Below the pieces are notes generated by a model. It ran no database searches and was not told the DNA's origin. It saw only the letters and a program-made list of their open reading frames with translations. Positions 15,461-22,825 of a DNA stretch of 22,825 nt are shown here, piece by piece. The stretch comes from an uncultured Oscillospiraceae bacterium (lineage in GTDB: Bacteria > Bacillota > Clostridia > Oscillospirales > Ruminococcaceae). The stretch is from the NCBI GenBank assembly GCA_910577365.1, contig CAJTMU010000033.1, positions 1-22,825 of the forward strand, in the 5' to 3' direction. Made by a program: the position numbers and the translations under genes. Within the stretch, counting starts at the first letter, position 1; each line of letters opens with the position of its first letter.

Positions 15461-16765
15461 ATGCAGGTACCTAAGAGGATAGCCTCAGGACTTATCAACG
15501 CGCTTAAGGGCGGAGTTGTTCCGAGGACGGGACTGGGATATATAGCTGTTGGCAGAACTGCGGAGATAAACGCGCTTCTGCACGATGTGGATATTGCGGA
15601 GGAGGGCGGAGCGTTCTTCCGCTTCATTGTGGGGAGATTCGGCAGCGGCAAGAGTTTTCTGCTCCAGACCCTGCGCCAGCACGTTATGGACAGAGGCTTC
15701 GCGGCGGCGGACGCGGATCTTTCCCCCGAGCGAAGGCTTATGGGCACAAAGGGTCAGGGGCTGGCAACATATCGTGAGCTTATGCACAACATCTCTGTAA
15801 AGGCTAAGCCCGACGGCGGCGCACTTCCGCTGATAATGGAAAAGTGGATAAACAGCGTTATGACAGATCTTATAGAAGAGGGGCTGTCTCCCGATAACCC
15901 GTTTTTTGACGCGGGCGTGGAAAAGAAAATATACACGAAGATATGCGGCCTGGAAGATATGGTTCACGGGTTTGATTTCGCAGCGGTAATAAACACCTAT
16001 TACAGGGCGTTCCGCGACGGAAACGACGAAAAAATGAGCTGCGTTATTCGCTGGCTGCGCGGTGAATACTCCACCAAGACCGAGGCAAAGCAGGCGCTGG
16101 GCGTGAACGTTATCGTATCCGACGACAACTGGTACGATTACATTAAACTGCTGACCGCGTTTCTGGTGAGCGCGGGGTATAAGGGGCTTGTTATAATGAT
16201 AGACGAGCTGCTCAATATAATGAAGATACCCCACTCGGTAACGCGGCAATACAACTACGAGAAGATCCTCATGATGTACAACGACGTTATGCAGGGCAAA
16301 GCTTCGCATCTGGGTATAATCATGGGCGGAACGCCGCAGTGCGTGGAGGATACGCGGCGCGGGATATTCAGCTACGAAGCGCTGCGCAGCCGTCTTGAGC
16401 GCGGGCGCTTCGCGACGGACGAAACGCACGATATGCTCGCGCCGATAATACGGCTTCAGCCGCTCACCTACGAGGAGCTGACGGTGCTGACCGAAAAGCT
16501 GACCGAGATACACGCGGGACTGTATAATTACAAGCCGAAAATAACTCTCGAGGACAGGATTTTTTTCGTGAAGGCGGAGTTTGAGCGCGTCGGCGCGCAG
16601 ACCAACATCACGCCGCGCGAGATGATAAGGGATTATATAGAGCTGCTGAATATCGCGATGCAAAACCCCGACAAGACGGTAGCGCAGCTTATGGGAGAGG
16701 ACTTTCAGTTTGCCGAGGGGGAAAATACCGACAAGGCGGACGGGTTTGAGGATTTTGAATTATAG
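15461..16765 (+). CDS. BrxC/BrxD-type P-loop ATPase (DUF2791-like)
   Basis: A 434-residue predicted cytosolic AAA+-like ATPase. Walker A is VGRFGSGKS (57-65), Walker B LVIMIDE (243-249), and a sensor-like segment LGIIMGGTP is at 284-292. A candidate arginine finger lies in SRLERGRF (310-317). The N-terminal pattern KRIASGLINALKGGVVPRTGLGYIAVGR resembles the BREX BrxD / DUF2791 ATPases; here I cite only its key features, the G-V-V-P turn and the VGR segment. BrxD occurs in type 2 BREX, beside the helicase BrxHII. From the family literature I also recall related ATPases paired with SF2 helicases and TerB-domain proteins; no TerB gene is in this window. AAGGAGGG precedes the ATG. The next gene starts seven bases after the stop. 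Function in DNA processing or phage defence is inferred from family and context. Confidence 0.78.
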   Translation: MQVPKRIASGLINALKGGVVPRTGLGYIAVGRTAEINALLHDVDIAEEGGAFFRFIVGRFGSGKSFLLQTLRQHVMDRGFAAADADLSPERRLMGTKGQGLATYRELMHNISVKAKPDGGALPLIMEKWINSVMTDLIEEGLSPDNPFFDAGVEKKIYTKICGLEDMVHGFDFAAVINTYYRAFRDGNDEKMSCVIRWLRGEYSTKTEAKQALGVNVIVSDDNWYDYIKLLTAFLVSAGYKGLVIMIDELLNIMKIPHSVTRQYNYEKILMMYNDVMQGKASHLGIIMGGTPQCVEDTRRGIFSYEALRSRLERGRFATDETHDMLAPIIRLQPLTYEELTVLTEKLTEIHAGLYNYKPKITLEDRIFFVKAEFERVGAQTNITPREMIRDYIELLNIAMQNPDKTVAQLMGEDFQFAEGENTDKADGFEDFEL

Positions 16766-16772
16766 GAGAAAT

Positions 16773-17225
16773 ATGGTAATAAAAGAATTTTTTAAAGAGG
16801 ATAAGGACGCTCGGGAGCATTGGACAGAAGAAATAAAAAAGGGCGACTGGCGCGCGGCATGGTCTCTTGTCGAGCTGCTGACAAAGGGAACGTTTCACGA
16901 TACCCTCGGCGAGGGCGAATTATATCTGCTTACCGACGAAAACAAGCTGATGGCGTTTGTGACGATGACACGTAGAGATTGTATCGTTGACGACAACCTT
17001 TTCCCGTGGATAGGCTTTGTGTATACATTTCCCGAATACCGCGGGAACCGTTATTCGGAGCTGCTGATAAACAACTGCGCCGATATCGCGAAAAAGAAGG
17101 GATTTGAAAAGCTGTGGATAGCCACCGATCATGACGGCTTATATGAAAAATACGGCTTTGTCTATCTTGAAAACCGTATCGACTGCTGGGGCGAGGACAG
17201 CAAGGTGCTGTACAGGCAATTATAA
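16773..17225 (+). CDS. GNAT-family N-acetyltransferase
   Basis: A 150-residue predicted acetyltransferase using acetyl-CoA. The acetyl-CoA motif region is GFVYTFPEYRGNRYSELLI (81-99) with R90-G91 before the helix, followed by A-D-I-A-K-K-K-G and the C-terminal LYEKYGFVYLEN (123-134), the usual GNAT ending. The glycine-rich loop reads RGNRYS rather than the commoner RGxGxG/A form. The acceptor is unknown: a protein lysine, a small molecule or a toxin-like target cannot be told apart. AGGAGAA overlaps the stop of the ATPase gene, and ATG 16773 follows, so translation is probably coupled. The upstream in-frame extension to 16710 overlaps the ATPase gene and is rejected. Its place inside the ATPase-helicase unit is unusual. 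Confidence 0.8.
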   Translation: MVIKEFFKEDKDAREHWTEEIKKGDWRAAWSLVELLTKGTFHDTLGEGELYLLTDENKLMAFVTMTRRDCIVDDNLFPWIGFVYTFPEYRGNRYSELLINNCADIAKKKGFEKLWIATDHDGLYEKYGFVYLENRIDCWGEDSKVLYRQL

Positions 17226-17240
17226 AAAGGCGGTGCTTTT

Positions 17241-19487
17241 GTGGGCGGAAACAACATCTTTTATCGGCTCGCGCCGTTTATACAGGACTATATTTACCGC
17301 AACAAGTGGGAAGAGCTTCGCGGTATTCAGGTAGCGGCAGCCGAAATCATTTTTGATACTGACCATAACCTGCTGCTATCCTCGGGGACGGCGAGCGGGA
17401 AGACCGAGGCAGCGTTTCTTCCCGTGCTTACGCAGCTTTGGGAGAACCCCTCGGCAAGTGTGGGGGTGTTGTACGTTTCGCCGCTCAAGGCGCTTATAAA
17501 CGACCAGTTTCTGCGGCTGGAGGAGCTGCTGGAGGAAGCAGACATACCCGTCACCAAGTGGCACGGCGACGCTTCGCAGTCGGCGAAAAAGCGCCTTGTG
17601 AAAAATCCGCGCGGCGTTATGCAGACCACCCCCGAGAGCCTGGAATCCCTTATGATACGCAACAACAGCAGCGCCTACCGACTTTTCTCTGACCTGCGGT
17701 TCGTGATAATCGACGAGGTTCATTATTTTATGGACAATGACCGCGGTTTACAGCTGCTCTCGCTGCTGGAGCGGCTTTCAAGGCTTACAGGATTTCACCC
17801 GAGGAGAATAGGTCTGTCCGCCACACTGGGTGATTGCTCTAACGCGGAAAGGTGGCTCAGCATGAGCACCGGACGGCAGTGCGTTACTCCAAAAGTGGAA
17901 GAGAAAGGACGACATTTGCGGCTTTCGGTGAGATTTTTCCCAATTAAACAAAAAATACCAAACAGCGACAGCCGAATATTACTGCAAAACTACTACAACT
18001 ATCTCTATGAGAGCACCTACGGAAAACGCTGCATACTGTTTTCAAACAGTAAAGGCGAGGTGGAGGAGAATATAGCTCATCTTAAGCAGATATCAAAAAA
18101 GAATCGCAGTAACGACTGCTATCTTGTGCATCATGCCAATGTATCCTCTGCCCTGCGCGAATTTGCGGAGCAGCGCATGAAATCGGGGGAGCTTCCCATA
18201 TGCACGGGCGCTACCGTCACTCTGGAGCTTGGGATAGACCTCGGACATCTCGAAAGAATAGTACAGACAGGATGCCCGCTCACGGTGTCGGGACTAGTTC
18301 AGCGGCTCGGGCGGACGGGCAGGCGCGGCGGAGCGGCGGAAATGCGCTTTGCTTTCCGCTGGGACATGAGCCTGCCACCAAATGTGTTCTACAAGGAAAT
18401 AAACTGGGATTTTGTAATGTGTACCGCCATGATACTGCTTTATACGCGGGAACGCTGGATAGAGCCGATGTATCTTCCAAAGCTGCCATACAGCCTGCTG
18501 TACCATCAGACCATGTCGGTAATGGCGGCAAGCGGCGCGGTGCAGCCGCGTGAGCTTGCACGTCAGATTCTTACGCTCGGGGTATTCCGCAATATTTCCA
18601 AGGAGGACTATCTTCTGCTTCTGCGGCATCTGCTTGAAAACGGTCATCTGGAGCGTGACGAAGAGGGCGCGCTTCTTATCGGTGAAAAAGGCGAAGCAGA
18701 GGTCAACAACTACGAGTTTCTCGCGGTATTTACAGTTCCGCAGGAATACTCGGTGCGGTGTAACTCGGAAGAGATTGGCACGGTACAGACCCCATTCCCA
18801 CCGCGCGCCCAGTTCGCGCTGGCTGGTCAGGCGTGGGAGGTCACGGAGCTTGACAAAACGGAGCGCCGTATCTATGTAAAGCATATTAATGGCATTTCCG
18901 CCAACTTATGGGAGGATATGGGAAACGAATATGTACACACCAAGGTGATGAAAAAAATGCTGGAGGTTCTGCAAAGCGACGAGCAATACAGTTTTCTTGA
19001 CGAAGCGGCGCGGAAACGGCTGAACGATATAAGAGCTATGTGCCGCGGCGCTGCGGGCGGTATCGGTGGATATCAAACCTCAGATACAGGTAATACTTAC
19101 AGGCTTACATCGGGGCTTCCTTTGGCAACGGAAAACGAAAGGATAGTTCTGCCGCTCACCAAGACCACATACGCAGTCTTCCCGTTTATCGGCACAAGGG
19201 GGAGCATGGCGCTGATGTATGCTTTAAGGCAAAGAGGCTTTAAAGCCGAAATATGGCTTTCACGCTATATTCCCATATGCATTGAAGTTGCTACGGATAG
19301 GGGGATAGAGGAACTGAGGGCTGAGCTGAATGATATCAAGCAAAATGGTGCGGATAAATATGGCTTTTCCATTCCCGATAACTGCGAAATATGCGGAAAA
19401 TACAATGATTATGTCCCGCGGGAGCTGCTTAAAAAGCAGTATATTGAGGATTATCTCGATACAGAGGATATGAAAAGCTGCGAATAA
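17241..19487 (+). CDS. Lhr-like DEVH-box superfamily 2 helicase
   Basis: A 748-residue ATP-dependent nucleic-acid helicase. Motif I is SGTASGKT (48-55), motif Ib TTPESLE, motif II DEVH (158-161), motif III SAT (193-195), motif V TLELGIDLG (327-335) and motif VI QRLGRTGRRG (354-363). After the two RecA-like domains comes a long C-terminal part resembling the winged-helix and beta-rich regions of Lhr-type helicases. CEIC near residue 715 gives two cysteines that might bind metal, although only one pair is seen. It is about half the length of full Lhr (roughly 1,500 residues), matching short Lhr-core proteins. The GTG start at 17241 is preceded by AAAGGCGG; the gap from the acetyltransferase is 15 bases. 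With the BrxD-like ATPase it probably forms a DNA-remodelling pair, comparable to BrxD-BrxHII. Confidence 0.88.
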   Translation: MGGNNIFYRLAPFIQDYIYRNKWEELRGIQVAAAEIIFDTDHNLLLSSGTASGKTEAAFLPVLTQLWENPSASVGVLYVSPLKALINDQFLRLEELLEEADIPVTKWHGDASQSAKKRLVKNPRGVMQTTPESLESLMIRNNSSAYRLFSDLRFVIIDEVHYFMDNDRGLQLLSLLERLSRLTGFHPRRIGLSATLGDCSNAERWLSMSTGRQCVTPKVEEKGRHLRLSVRFFPIKQKIPNSDSRILLQNYYNYLYESTYGKRCILFSNSKGEVEENIAHLKQISKKNRSNDCYLVHHANVSSALREFAEQRMKSGELPICTGATVTLELGIDLGHLERIVQTGCPLTVSGLVQRLGRTGRRGGAAEMRFAFRWDMSLPPNVFYKEINWDFVMCTAMILLYTRERWIEPMYLPKLPYSLLYHQTMSVMAASGAVQPRELARQILTLGVFRNISKEDYLLLLRHLLENGHLERDEEGALLIGEKGEAEVNNYEFLAVFTVPQEYSVRCNSEEIGTVQTPFPPRAQFALAGQAWEVTELDKTERRIYVKHINGISANLWEDMGNEYVHTKVMKKMLEVLQSDEQYSFLDEAARKRLNDIRAMCRGAAGGIGGYQTSDTGNTYRLTSGLPLATENERIVLPLTKTTYAVFPFIGTRGSMALMYALRQRGFKAEIWLSRYIPICIEVATDRGIEELRAELNDIKQNGADKYGFSIPDNCEICGKYNDYVPRELLKKQYIEDYLDTEDMKSCE

Positions 19488-19493
19488 ATTTTT

Positions 19494-19520
19494 ATTTGAC
19501 CATAGGTTATTTTGTCAAAT
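19494..19520 (+). other. Inverted repeat after the helicase gene
   Basis: ATTTGAC (19494-19500) and GTCAAAT (19514-19520) are exact inverted copies separated by 13 bases, starting seven bases after the helicase stop. No T-run follows. It may be a weak 3' hairpin or an operator for the next unit. Confidence 0.4.
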
Positions 19521-19615
19521 GTAATAAATAATGACACATTGTCCCCCAAATTTGTCTAAAATACAAAAAAATTTCACAAAAATTTTGTAAACCCCTTTAT
19601 TTATTATTAAATATA

Positions 19616-19624
19616 TGTTATAAT
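19616..19624 (+). promoter_or_regulatory. Extended -10 promoter of the YcxB-like unit
   Basis: TGT followed by TATAAT (19619-19624) forms an extended -10. The -35 position (TTTATT, 19596-19601) is weak. Transcription would start near 19631, placing the whole anti-Shine-Dalgarno and hairpin arrangement in the leader. Confidence 0.65.
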
Positions 19625-19656
19625 AAATTGTATGTAAGGTGGGTTATAGGGTCAGA

Positions 19657-19707
19657 CCTCCACAAAACCGAAAGGAGGAATGCTCCCGCTGGGGAGCATT
19701 GTTTGAT
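19657..19707 (+). promoter_or_regulatory. Split ribosome binding site with inserted hairpin
   Basis: AAAGGAGG ends at 19678. A perfect 9-base-pair hairpin (AATGCTCCC 19679-19687, loop GCTG, GGGAGCATT 19692-19700) begins at the next base. After it, seven bases lead to ATG 19708. If the hairpin folds, the effective spacing from Shine-Dalgarno to start is seven bases; unfolded it is 29. CCTCC (19657-19661) can pair with GGAGG (19674-19678), and GTGG (19639-19642) can pair with CCAC (19660-19663), giving mutually exclusive folds. An eight-codon frame, ATG 19680 to TGA 19706, ends one base before ATG 19708. Confidence 0.65.
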
Positions 19708-20571
19708 ATGGCATTTTGCGATTTGAAGCCTGTGCGCGTCTATGACGACGGCGCAGGGATTACATATTACATCGGCGACGTGTTTGCGGTGTATGCTTTC
19801 GGAGCGGAGCGCCCCGTCGTTTACAGCTGGGATATGATCGAGTCGGTTTCGGTCACAAGAAAAGAATTAACTTTTAAAACTGCTAATAGAAAATATTCCT
19901 TTGACAGAAAGCAATTAAAGGAACAGAATTATTTTCGTGCGGTAGGCATTATTGAGCGTGAGCATAAAAATCACGAATTTGCCTATGAACATGAAAAGAG
20001 AATGTTTCCCCTAAAATCCGTCTACACGGACATAATTCCCGGCAAGGACGCGTATCTCGGCTCGGGACAGGTGGACGAAGGCGATTGTGTAGCCGCGTTC
20101 GTTCTGATGATGAATCTTCGCCTGGTAAAGGTTCTGTGGCTTGTAGCGGTTCTCATTATGCTGGTGACTTTTGGCGCGCTTCACTTCTTTGTTGGGATAA
20201 CGCGCGATAATCTTCTGTATTTTATACCTATATCCATAGCCAGCGGCGGCATTGTTTCGCTGGTGGTGTATCTTATATGCCATGCGATAGCAAAGGGAAA
20301 ATACCGCTCCATAGCTGATGCCGATCCCGCGTCGGAAACACAGATATCCTTTGTTGTTTGTAAACTGGGCTTTGCCGCCTGTGAAAGCTGCATTTACGAC
20401 GGTCACGACCTCATACCGTGGAACGCGGTAGACTACTTTGTTGAAACGGATAAGATGTTCATTTTCTATAAAGACAACGCGGCTTACACCTATATACCGA
20501 AAAAAGCCTTTGAAAAAAAATATATCGGCGGAATTTCGGATATAATCGCCATCATGCTGGAACAAAAGTAA
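19708..20571 (+). CDS. YcxB-like two-helix membrane protein
   Basis: A 287-residue protein. An N-terminal cytosolic part (1-135) looks like a PH-type beta fold (VVYSWDMIESVSVTRKEL). Two transmembrane helices lie at about 140-163 and 169-194, and a second similar beta domain (about 212-287) has IPWNAVDYFVETDKMFIFY and IPKKAF, a pattern typical of YcxB-like C-terminal domains. The family's function is unknown. The start at 19708 is inferred from the Shine-Dalgarno plus hairpin arrangement; the open frame extends to GTG 19639 and includes TTG 19699, but the extra residues are Arg-rich and lie across the hairpin. It is 12 bases before the next gene and is likely co-expressed with it. Confidence 0.68.
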   Translation: MAFCDLKPVRVYDDGAGITYYIGDVFAVYAFGAERPVVYSWDMIESVSVTRKELTFKTANRKYSFDRKQLKEQNYFRAVGIIEREHKNHEFAYEHEKRMFPLKSVYTDIIPGKDAYLGSGQVDEGDCVAAFVLMMNLRLVKVLWLVAVLIMLVTFGALHFFVGITRDNLLYFIPISIASGGIVSLVVYLICHAIAKGKYRSIADADPASETQISFVVCKLGFAACESCIYDGHDLIPWNAVDYFVETDKMFIFYKDNAAYTYIPKKAFEKKYIGGISDIIAIMLEQK

Positions 20572-20583
20572 GGGGGAACGGCA

Positions 20584-22020
20584 GTGAGTGTTGAAATAAA
20601 ATGCGATAACATAAGTGTCGGTGGCAGCAACGTAACTCTCGTTTCCGTAAGGAACGGTGAATCGGGCATTGGTATGTGCTCATCGGGAATAAACCCTGCT
20701 TCGGGAGATTCCTCGACTATAAATAAATTTTTCTACATTGGCTCAGATCCTGTAATAAATATAAACTGTCCTAATATGGGCAGCAGTGTTACAGATAAGA
20801 TGATATCATTCTCGTCGGGCTTTCAGGGCGTTGACCATGATATCTTTGACGCTTTCACAGCCGACCTTAACAAGCTAAACCGCGGGGATTCATTGACGAA
20901 CTCGCTTAAAGAGGTATTTTCACTTCTTACCGATGGGGTTTACACTGTATATACCTCGGAATACTATCCCACAGACGGAAACGGGCTGTTTTTCTGGGGA
21001 GCGTATAATATAACCCATGAAGTCCGCGGTACAGCGGAGCACAGCACCTCTATAGGAAACAGACCGTATCGTCCCTGCTTTCTGATACCATCTCAGCCCA
21101 TGGAAACATATACCACTAAGACAAAGCAGACTACCGATGAAGCAGTTAAATCTCGACGTGTTCAAGGAATAGCTTACCACCTTTCCGGATTTCATTCCGT
21201 TCTATTAAAGGGACACCATGGTGCTGTATCCTGCGCGGAAAACGGTATTCCATTCAAGTGTGCGGTAATAGAGCGTGTCAGCCAGCCCTACACCGACTTT
21301 TACCCTGCACCTGTGAAGAAAACCACCGCTCCTCCTCCCCAGACCGAGGAAACTCCTGCCGAGGGAGCGGAAGCTACTACCCCCACTCCTACTCCTGTCC
21401 CTACTCCCGCACCCGTTGCCGAAGAGCGTGAGGGAATATCGGGTTTCAGGAGCGCTTCGGTAAAAATACCGCTTGAAGCTTTTCCAAAAGACGTTTTGAG
21501 GCTTATTCTTGAAACGCACCCCGACGTAAAACCGCCACACTTTAAAACGCTGATGAATAAGACTAAGGCAGTGCGCAAGAGAGCAGTCACCAACAATATC
21601 CTTCCGCGTGAGGCGTTGGACAATTGTGAAATGATGCCTGACTGCGAAATGGTAGAAAGTGCATTTGCCATTGATGATATCTCCGAATCACAGCTGAATG
21701 CATTGCTTGCGGGCGATACGGAGCTTAACGGAAGGATCATTATTTCACCCAATTTTTATTCAAGTATTGTGACTGCCTGCAATTTCCTGCAATTCAAGGA
21801 TGAACAGCGCTTTGTAAATTTTTCCATCTCAATACTGGAAAACCCCGATCTCAACGCCACACACGAGTACACCGCGCGGAGGCTTGCAAGGCTTTCCGCA
21901 AACGAGAAAGCATACCGTTTCTTTAAAAATGTTATAGCAAGCGATGACGCGAAATATGAAAAGTTTTTAACGGTTGCCGACAGATATGTCAGAGAATATG
22001 ACCTGAACAAAAACAAATAA
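20584..22020 (+). CDS. Unknown two-domain protein with Pro-Thr linker
   Basis: A 478-residue protein I do not recognise. An N-terminal globular, beta-rich domain (1-240) has scattered Cys residues and an HHG at 211-213. A low-complexity Pro/Thr/Glu linker (about 242-282, with TPTPTPVPTPAP) follows. A helical C-terminal domain (about 290-478) ends in a basic/acidic helix. There is no signal peptide or membrane helix, so it is probably cytosolic. It starts at GTG with AAGGGGGA just upstream, overlapping the end of the YcxB-like gene, so the two are likely translated together. The flexible linker suggests an adaptor between a sensing or enzymatic head and a protein-binding tail; this is inference. 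A terminator follows directly. Confidence 0.75.
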   Translation: MSVEIKCDNISVGGSNVTLVSVRNGESGIGMCSSGINPASGDSSTINKFFYIGSDPVININCPNMGSSVTDKMISFSSGFQGVDHDIFDAFTADLNKLNRGDSLTNSLKEVFSLLTDGVYTVYTSEYYPTDGNGLFFWGAYNITHEVRGTAEHSTSIGNRPYRPCFLIPSQPMETYTTKTKQTTDEAVKSRRVQGIAYHLSGFHSVLLKGHHGAVSCAENGIPFKCAVIERVSQPYTDFYPAPVKKTTAPPPQTEETPAEGAEATTPTPTPVPTPAPVAEEREGISGFRSASVKIPLEAFPKDVLRLILETHPDVKPPHFKTLMNKTKAVRKRAVTNNILPREALDNCEMMPDCEMVESAFAIDDISESQLNALLAGDTELNGRIIISPNFYSSIVTACNFLQFKDEQRFVNFSISILENPDLNATHEYTARRLARLSANEKAYRFFKNVIASDDAKYEKFLTVADRYVREYDLNKNK

Positions 22021-22024
22021 ATAA

Positions 22025-22057
22025 GCCGCCCGATTTAATCGGGCGGTCAATATTTTA
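22025..22057 (+). terminator. Terminator of the YcxB-like unit
   Basis: CCGCCCGAT (22026-22034) pairs perfectly with ATCGGGCGG (22038-22046) around TTA, followed by CAATATTTT. It begins five bases after the stop codon. Confidence 0.85.
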
Positions 22058-22302
22058 TAAACGTGCTTTGCTATCATTTACTTGATTCCAGCTTTTAAGA
22101 ATAAACATCTTGTAAGACAAAAGAGTGGCATTTGCGCTGCCTCCAGCCTATATAAAGTGTTGATTCAAGCCGATTTATTTGAATTTAAAATTTCCGCGAC
22201 CCGCCTGAATGTGAAACACTTCGTTGCGTGTTGTGCATTAAGTCTCTCGTGAAAAATTTCCTGCGTTAACATTGCATTACTATAACTTTCTCTGCAAACT
22301 GA

Positions 22303-22322
22303 GGGCGGCATTTCTGCCGCCC
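22303..22322 (-). terminator. Terminator hairpin of nifJ
   Basis: GGGCGGCA (22303-22310) pairs perfectly with TGCCGCCC (22315-22322) around TTTC (GAAA on the nifJ strand). It sits eight bases beyond the nifJ stop. The tail on that strand is only weakly T-rich; on the other strand TAAATTTTTATTT follows, but that lies in the nifJ end. Confidence 0.7.
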
Positions 22323-22330
22323 CTAAATTT

Positions 22331-22825
22331 TTATTTGCTAAATTCCTCTGTGTACATCTTCTGCATTTCTACCAAATGATCGTACTTCGCCTTGGAGTTT
22401 GCAACCGCCTTGTCAAACAGTGCAGTAGCTCTATCGGGATTAGCGCGCATAAGCGAGTTGTAGCGAACCTCTCTCATCATGAACGCCTTGTAGTCACCCG
22501 TGGGAGCCTTGCTGTCCAGCGAGAAGGGAGATTTGCCCTCTGCTGCCAAGTCGGGGTTGAATCTGAACAAATGCCAGTAACCCGCTTCAACAGCTTCCTT
22601 TTCAACCTGCTGCGCGATGGTAAGACCACCCTTGATTCCATGGTTGATACAAGGAGCATAAGCGATTATCAGAGAAGGTCCGTCATAAGCCTCAGCCTCG
22701 GCGATAGCCTTAAGGCACTGGTTGCGGTCCGCACCCATGGAAATCTGTGCTACGTAAACATAGCCATAGCTCATTGCAATACCTGCAAGGTCCTTCTTCT
22801 TAACGTCCTTACCGCCCGCGGCAAA
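22331..22825 (-). CDS. nifJ: Pyruvate:ferredoxin oxidoreductase, C-terminal part
   Basis: The last 164 residues of a gene whose start lies beyond the right edge; the frame stays open to position 22825 (FAAGGKDVKKKDLAGIAMSYG), so the ATG at 22774 is internal. The enzyme converts pyruvate and CoA to acetyl-CoA, CO2 and reduced ferredoxin, using thiamine diphosphate and Fe-S clusters. The region shown is the end of the thiamine-diphosphate-binding domain, with KKDLAGIAMSYGYVYVAQI, GADRNQCLKAI, and PSLIIAYAPCINHGI. C-terminal residues include PDLAAEGKSPFSLDSKAP. The full protein is usually about 1,170 residues. It marks an anaerobic fermentative lifestyle. Confidence 0.95.
   Translation of the reverse strand, partial: FAAGGKDVKKKDLAGIAMSYGYVYVAQISMGADRNQCLKAIAEAEAYDGPSLIIAYAPCINHGIKGGLTIAQQVEKEAVEAGYWHLFRFNPDLAAEGKSPFSLDSKAPTGDYKAFMMREVRYNSLMRANPDRATALFDKAVANSKAKYDHLVEMQKMYTEEFSK

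Larger units (their letters stand above)
22021..22330. other. 310-base convergent intergenic region
   Basis: It lies between two genes that face each other. It holds a terminator hairpin at each end (22025-22057 and 22303-22322) and an AT-rich middle with no gene, tRNA or repeat that I can support. Confidence 0.65.

Noticed and set aside
15485..16663. 392-codon open frame on the minus strand
   Set aside because: Lies antisense to the ATPase gene, which has clear Walker motifs and a strong binding site; the minus frame shows no motif or start signal.
15461..19487. Complete BREX system
   Set aside because: No PglX methyltransferase, PglZ, BrxL, BrxA or BrxB gene is present in the window.
19639..19707. 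T-box or amino-acid attenuator leader
   Set aside because: No T-box motif or terminator hairpin; the eight-codon frame has no run of regulatory codons, and the Shine-Dalgarno lies only one base before its ATG.
1..22825. CRISPR arrays, insertion sequences, phage genes
   Set aside because: No spaced direct repeats, transposase, integrase or phage structural genes were seen on either strand.

Overview
The window looks like a chromosomal piece of an obligately anaerobic, low-to-moderate-GC Gram-positive bacterium, probably a Clostridia member of the Oscillospiraceae/Ruminococcus type. Supporting this are strong AGGAGG ribosome binding sites, near-consensus TTGACA/TATAAT promoters, TTG and GTG starts, CCA-encoding tRNAs, a pyruvate:ferredoxin oxidoreductase at the right edge, a CarD-type regulator and a lipoprotein efflux adaptor. 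The taxon is inferred from gene content. No mobile element, integrase, transposase or CRISPR array was seen.

Layout. Positions 1-867 hold no gene. Two near-identical promoters point left out of the window and resemble a stable-RNA (rRNA-type) tandem promoter. A lipoprotein adaptor and a large FtsX-type permease follow (868-4656), without an ATPase beside them, then a small unknown gene. A DUF378 membrane protein is on the minus strand. A tRNA-Val/Asp/Gly cluster with its own promoter and terminator precedes the CCA-adding enzyme (cca) and an MreB-family gene. A long leader precedes a gene joining a sugar-binding-like sensor to GGDEF. Two overlapping half-genes follow for a heterodimeric ABC exporter whose sequence deviations all fall on one of the two ATP sites. 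After a strong terminator comes a CarD-like gene.

The most unusual part is 15461-19487. A BrxC/BrxD-type P-loop ATPase (related to BREX phage-defence ATPases), a GNAT acetyltransferase and an Lhr-like DEVH helicase sit 7 and 15 bases apart behind one promoter. None of the core BREX genes PglX, PglZ or BrxL is present. This is the best candidate for an undescribed or little-studied DNA-processing or defence module. Next comes a two-gene unit: a YcxB-like membrane protein and a 478-residue protein of unknown family. Its first gene has a perfect hairpin inserted exactly between the Shine-Dalgarno sequence and the start codon, plus an anti-Shine-Dalgarno element upstream. The window ends in the convergent 3' end of nifJ.

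Functional names come from reading motifs and recalling protein families. No database search was run, so names for divergent proteins are hypotheses.
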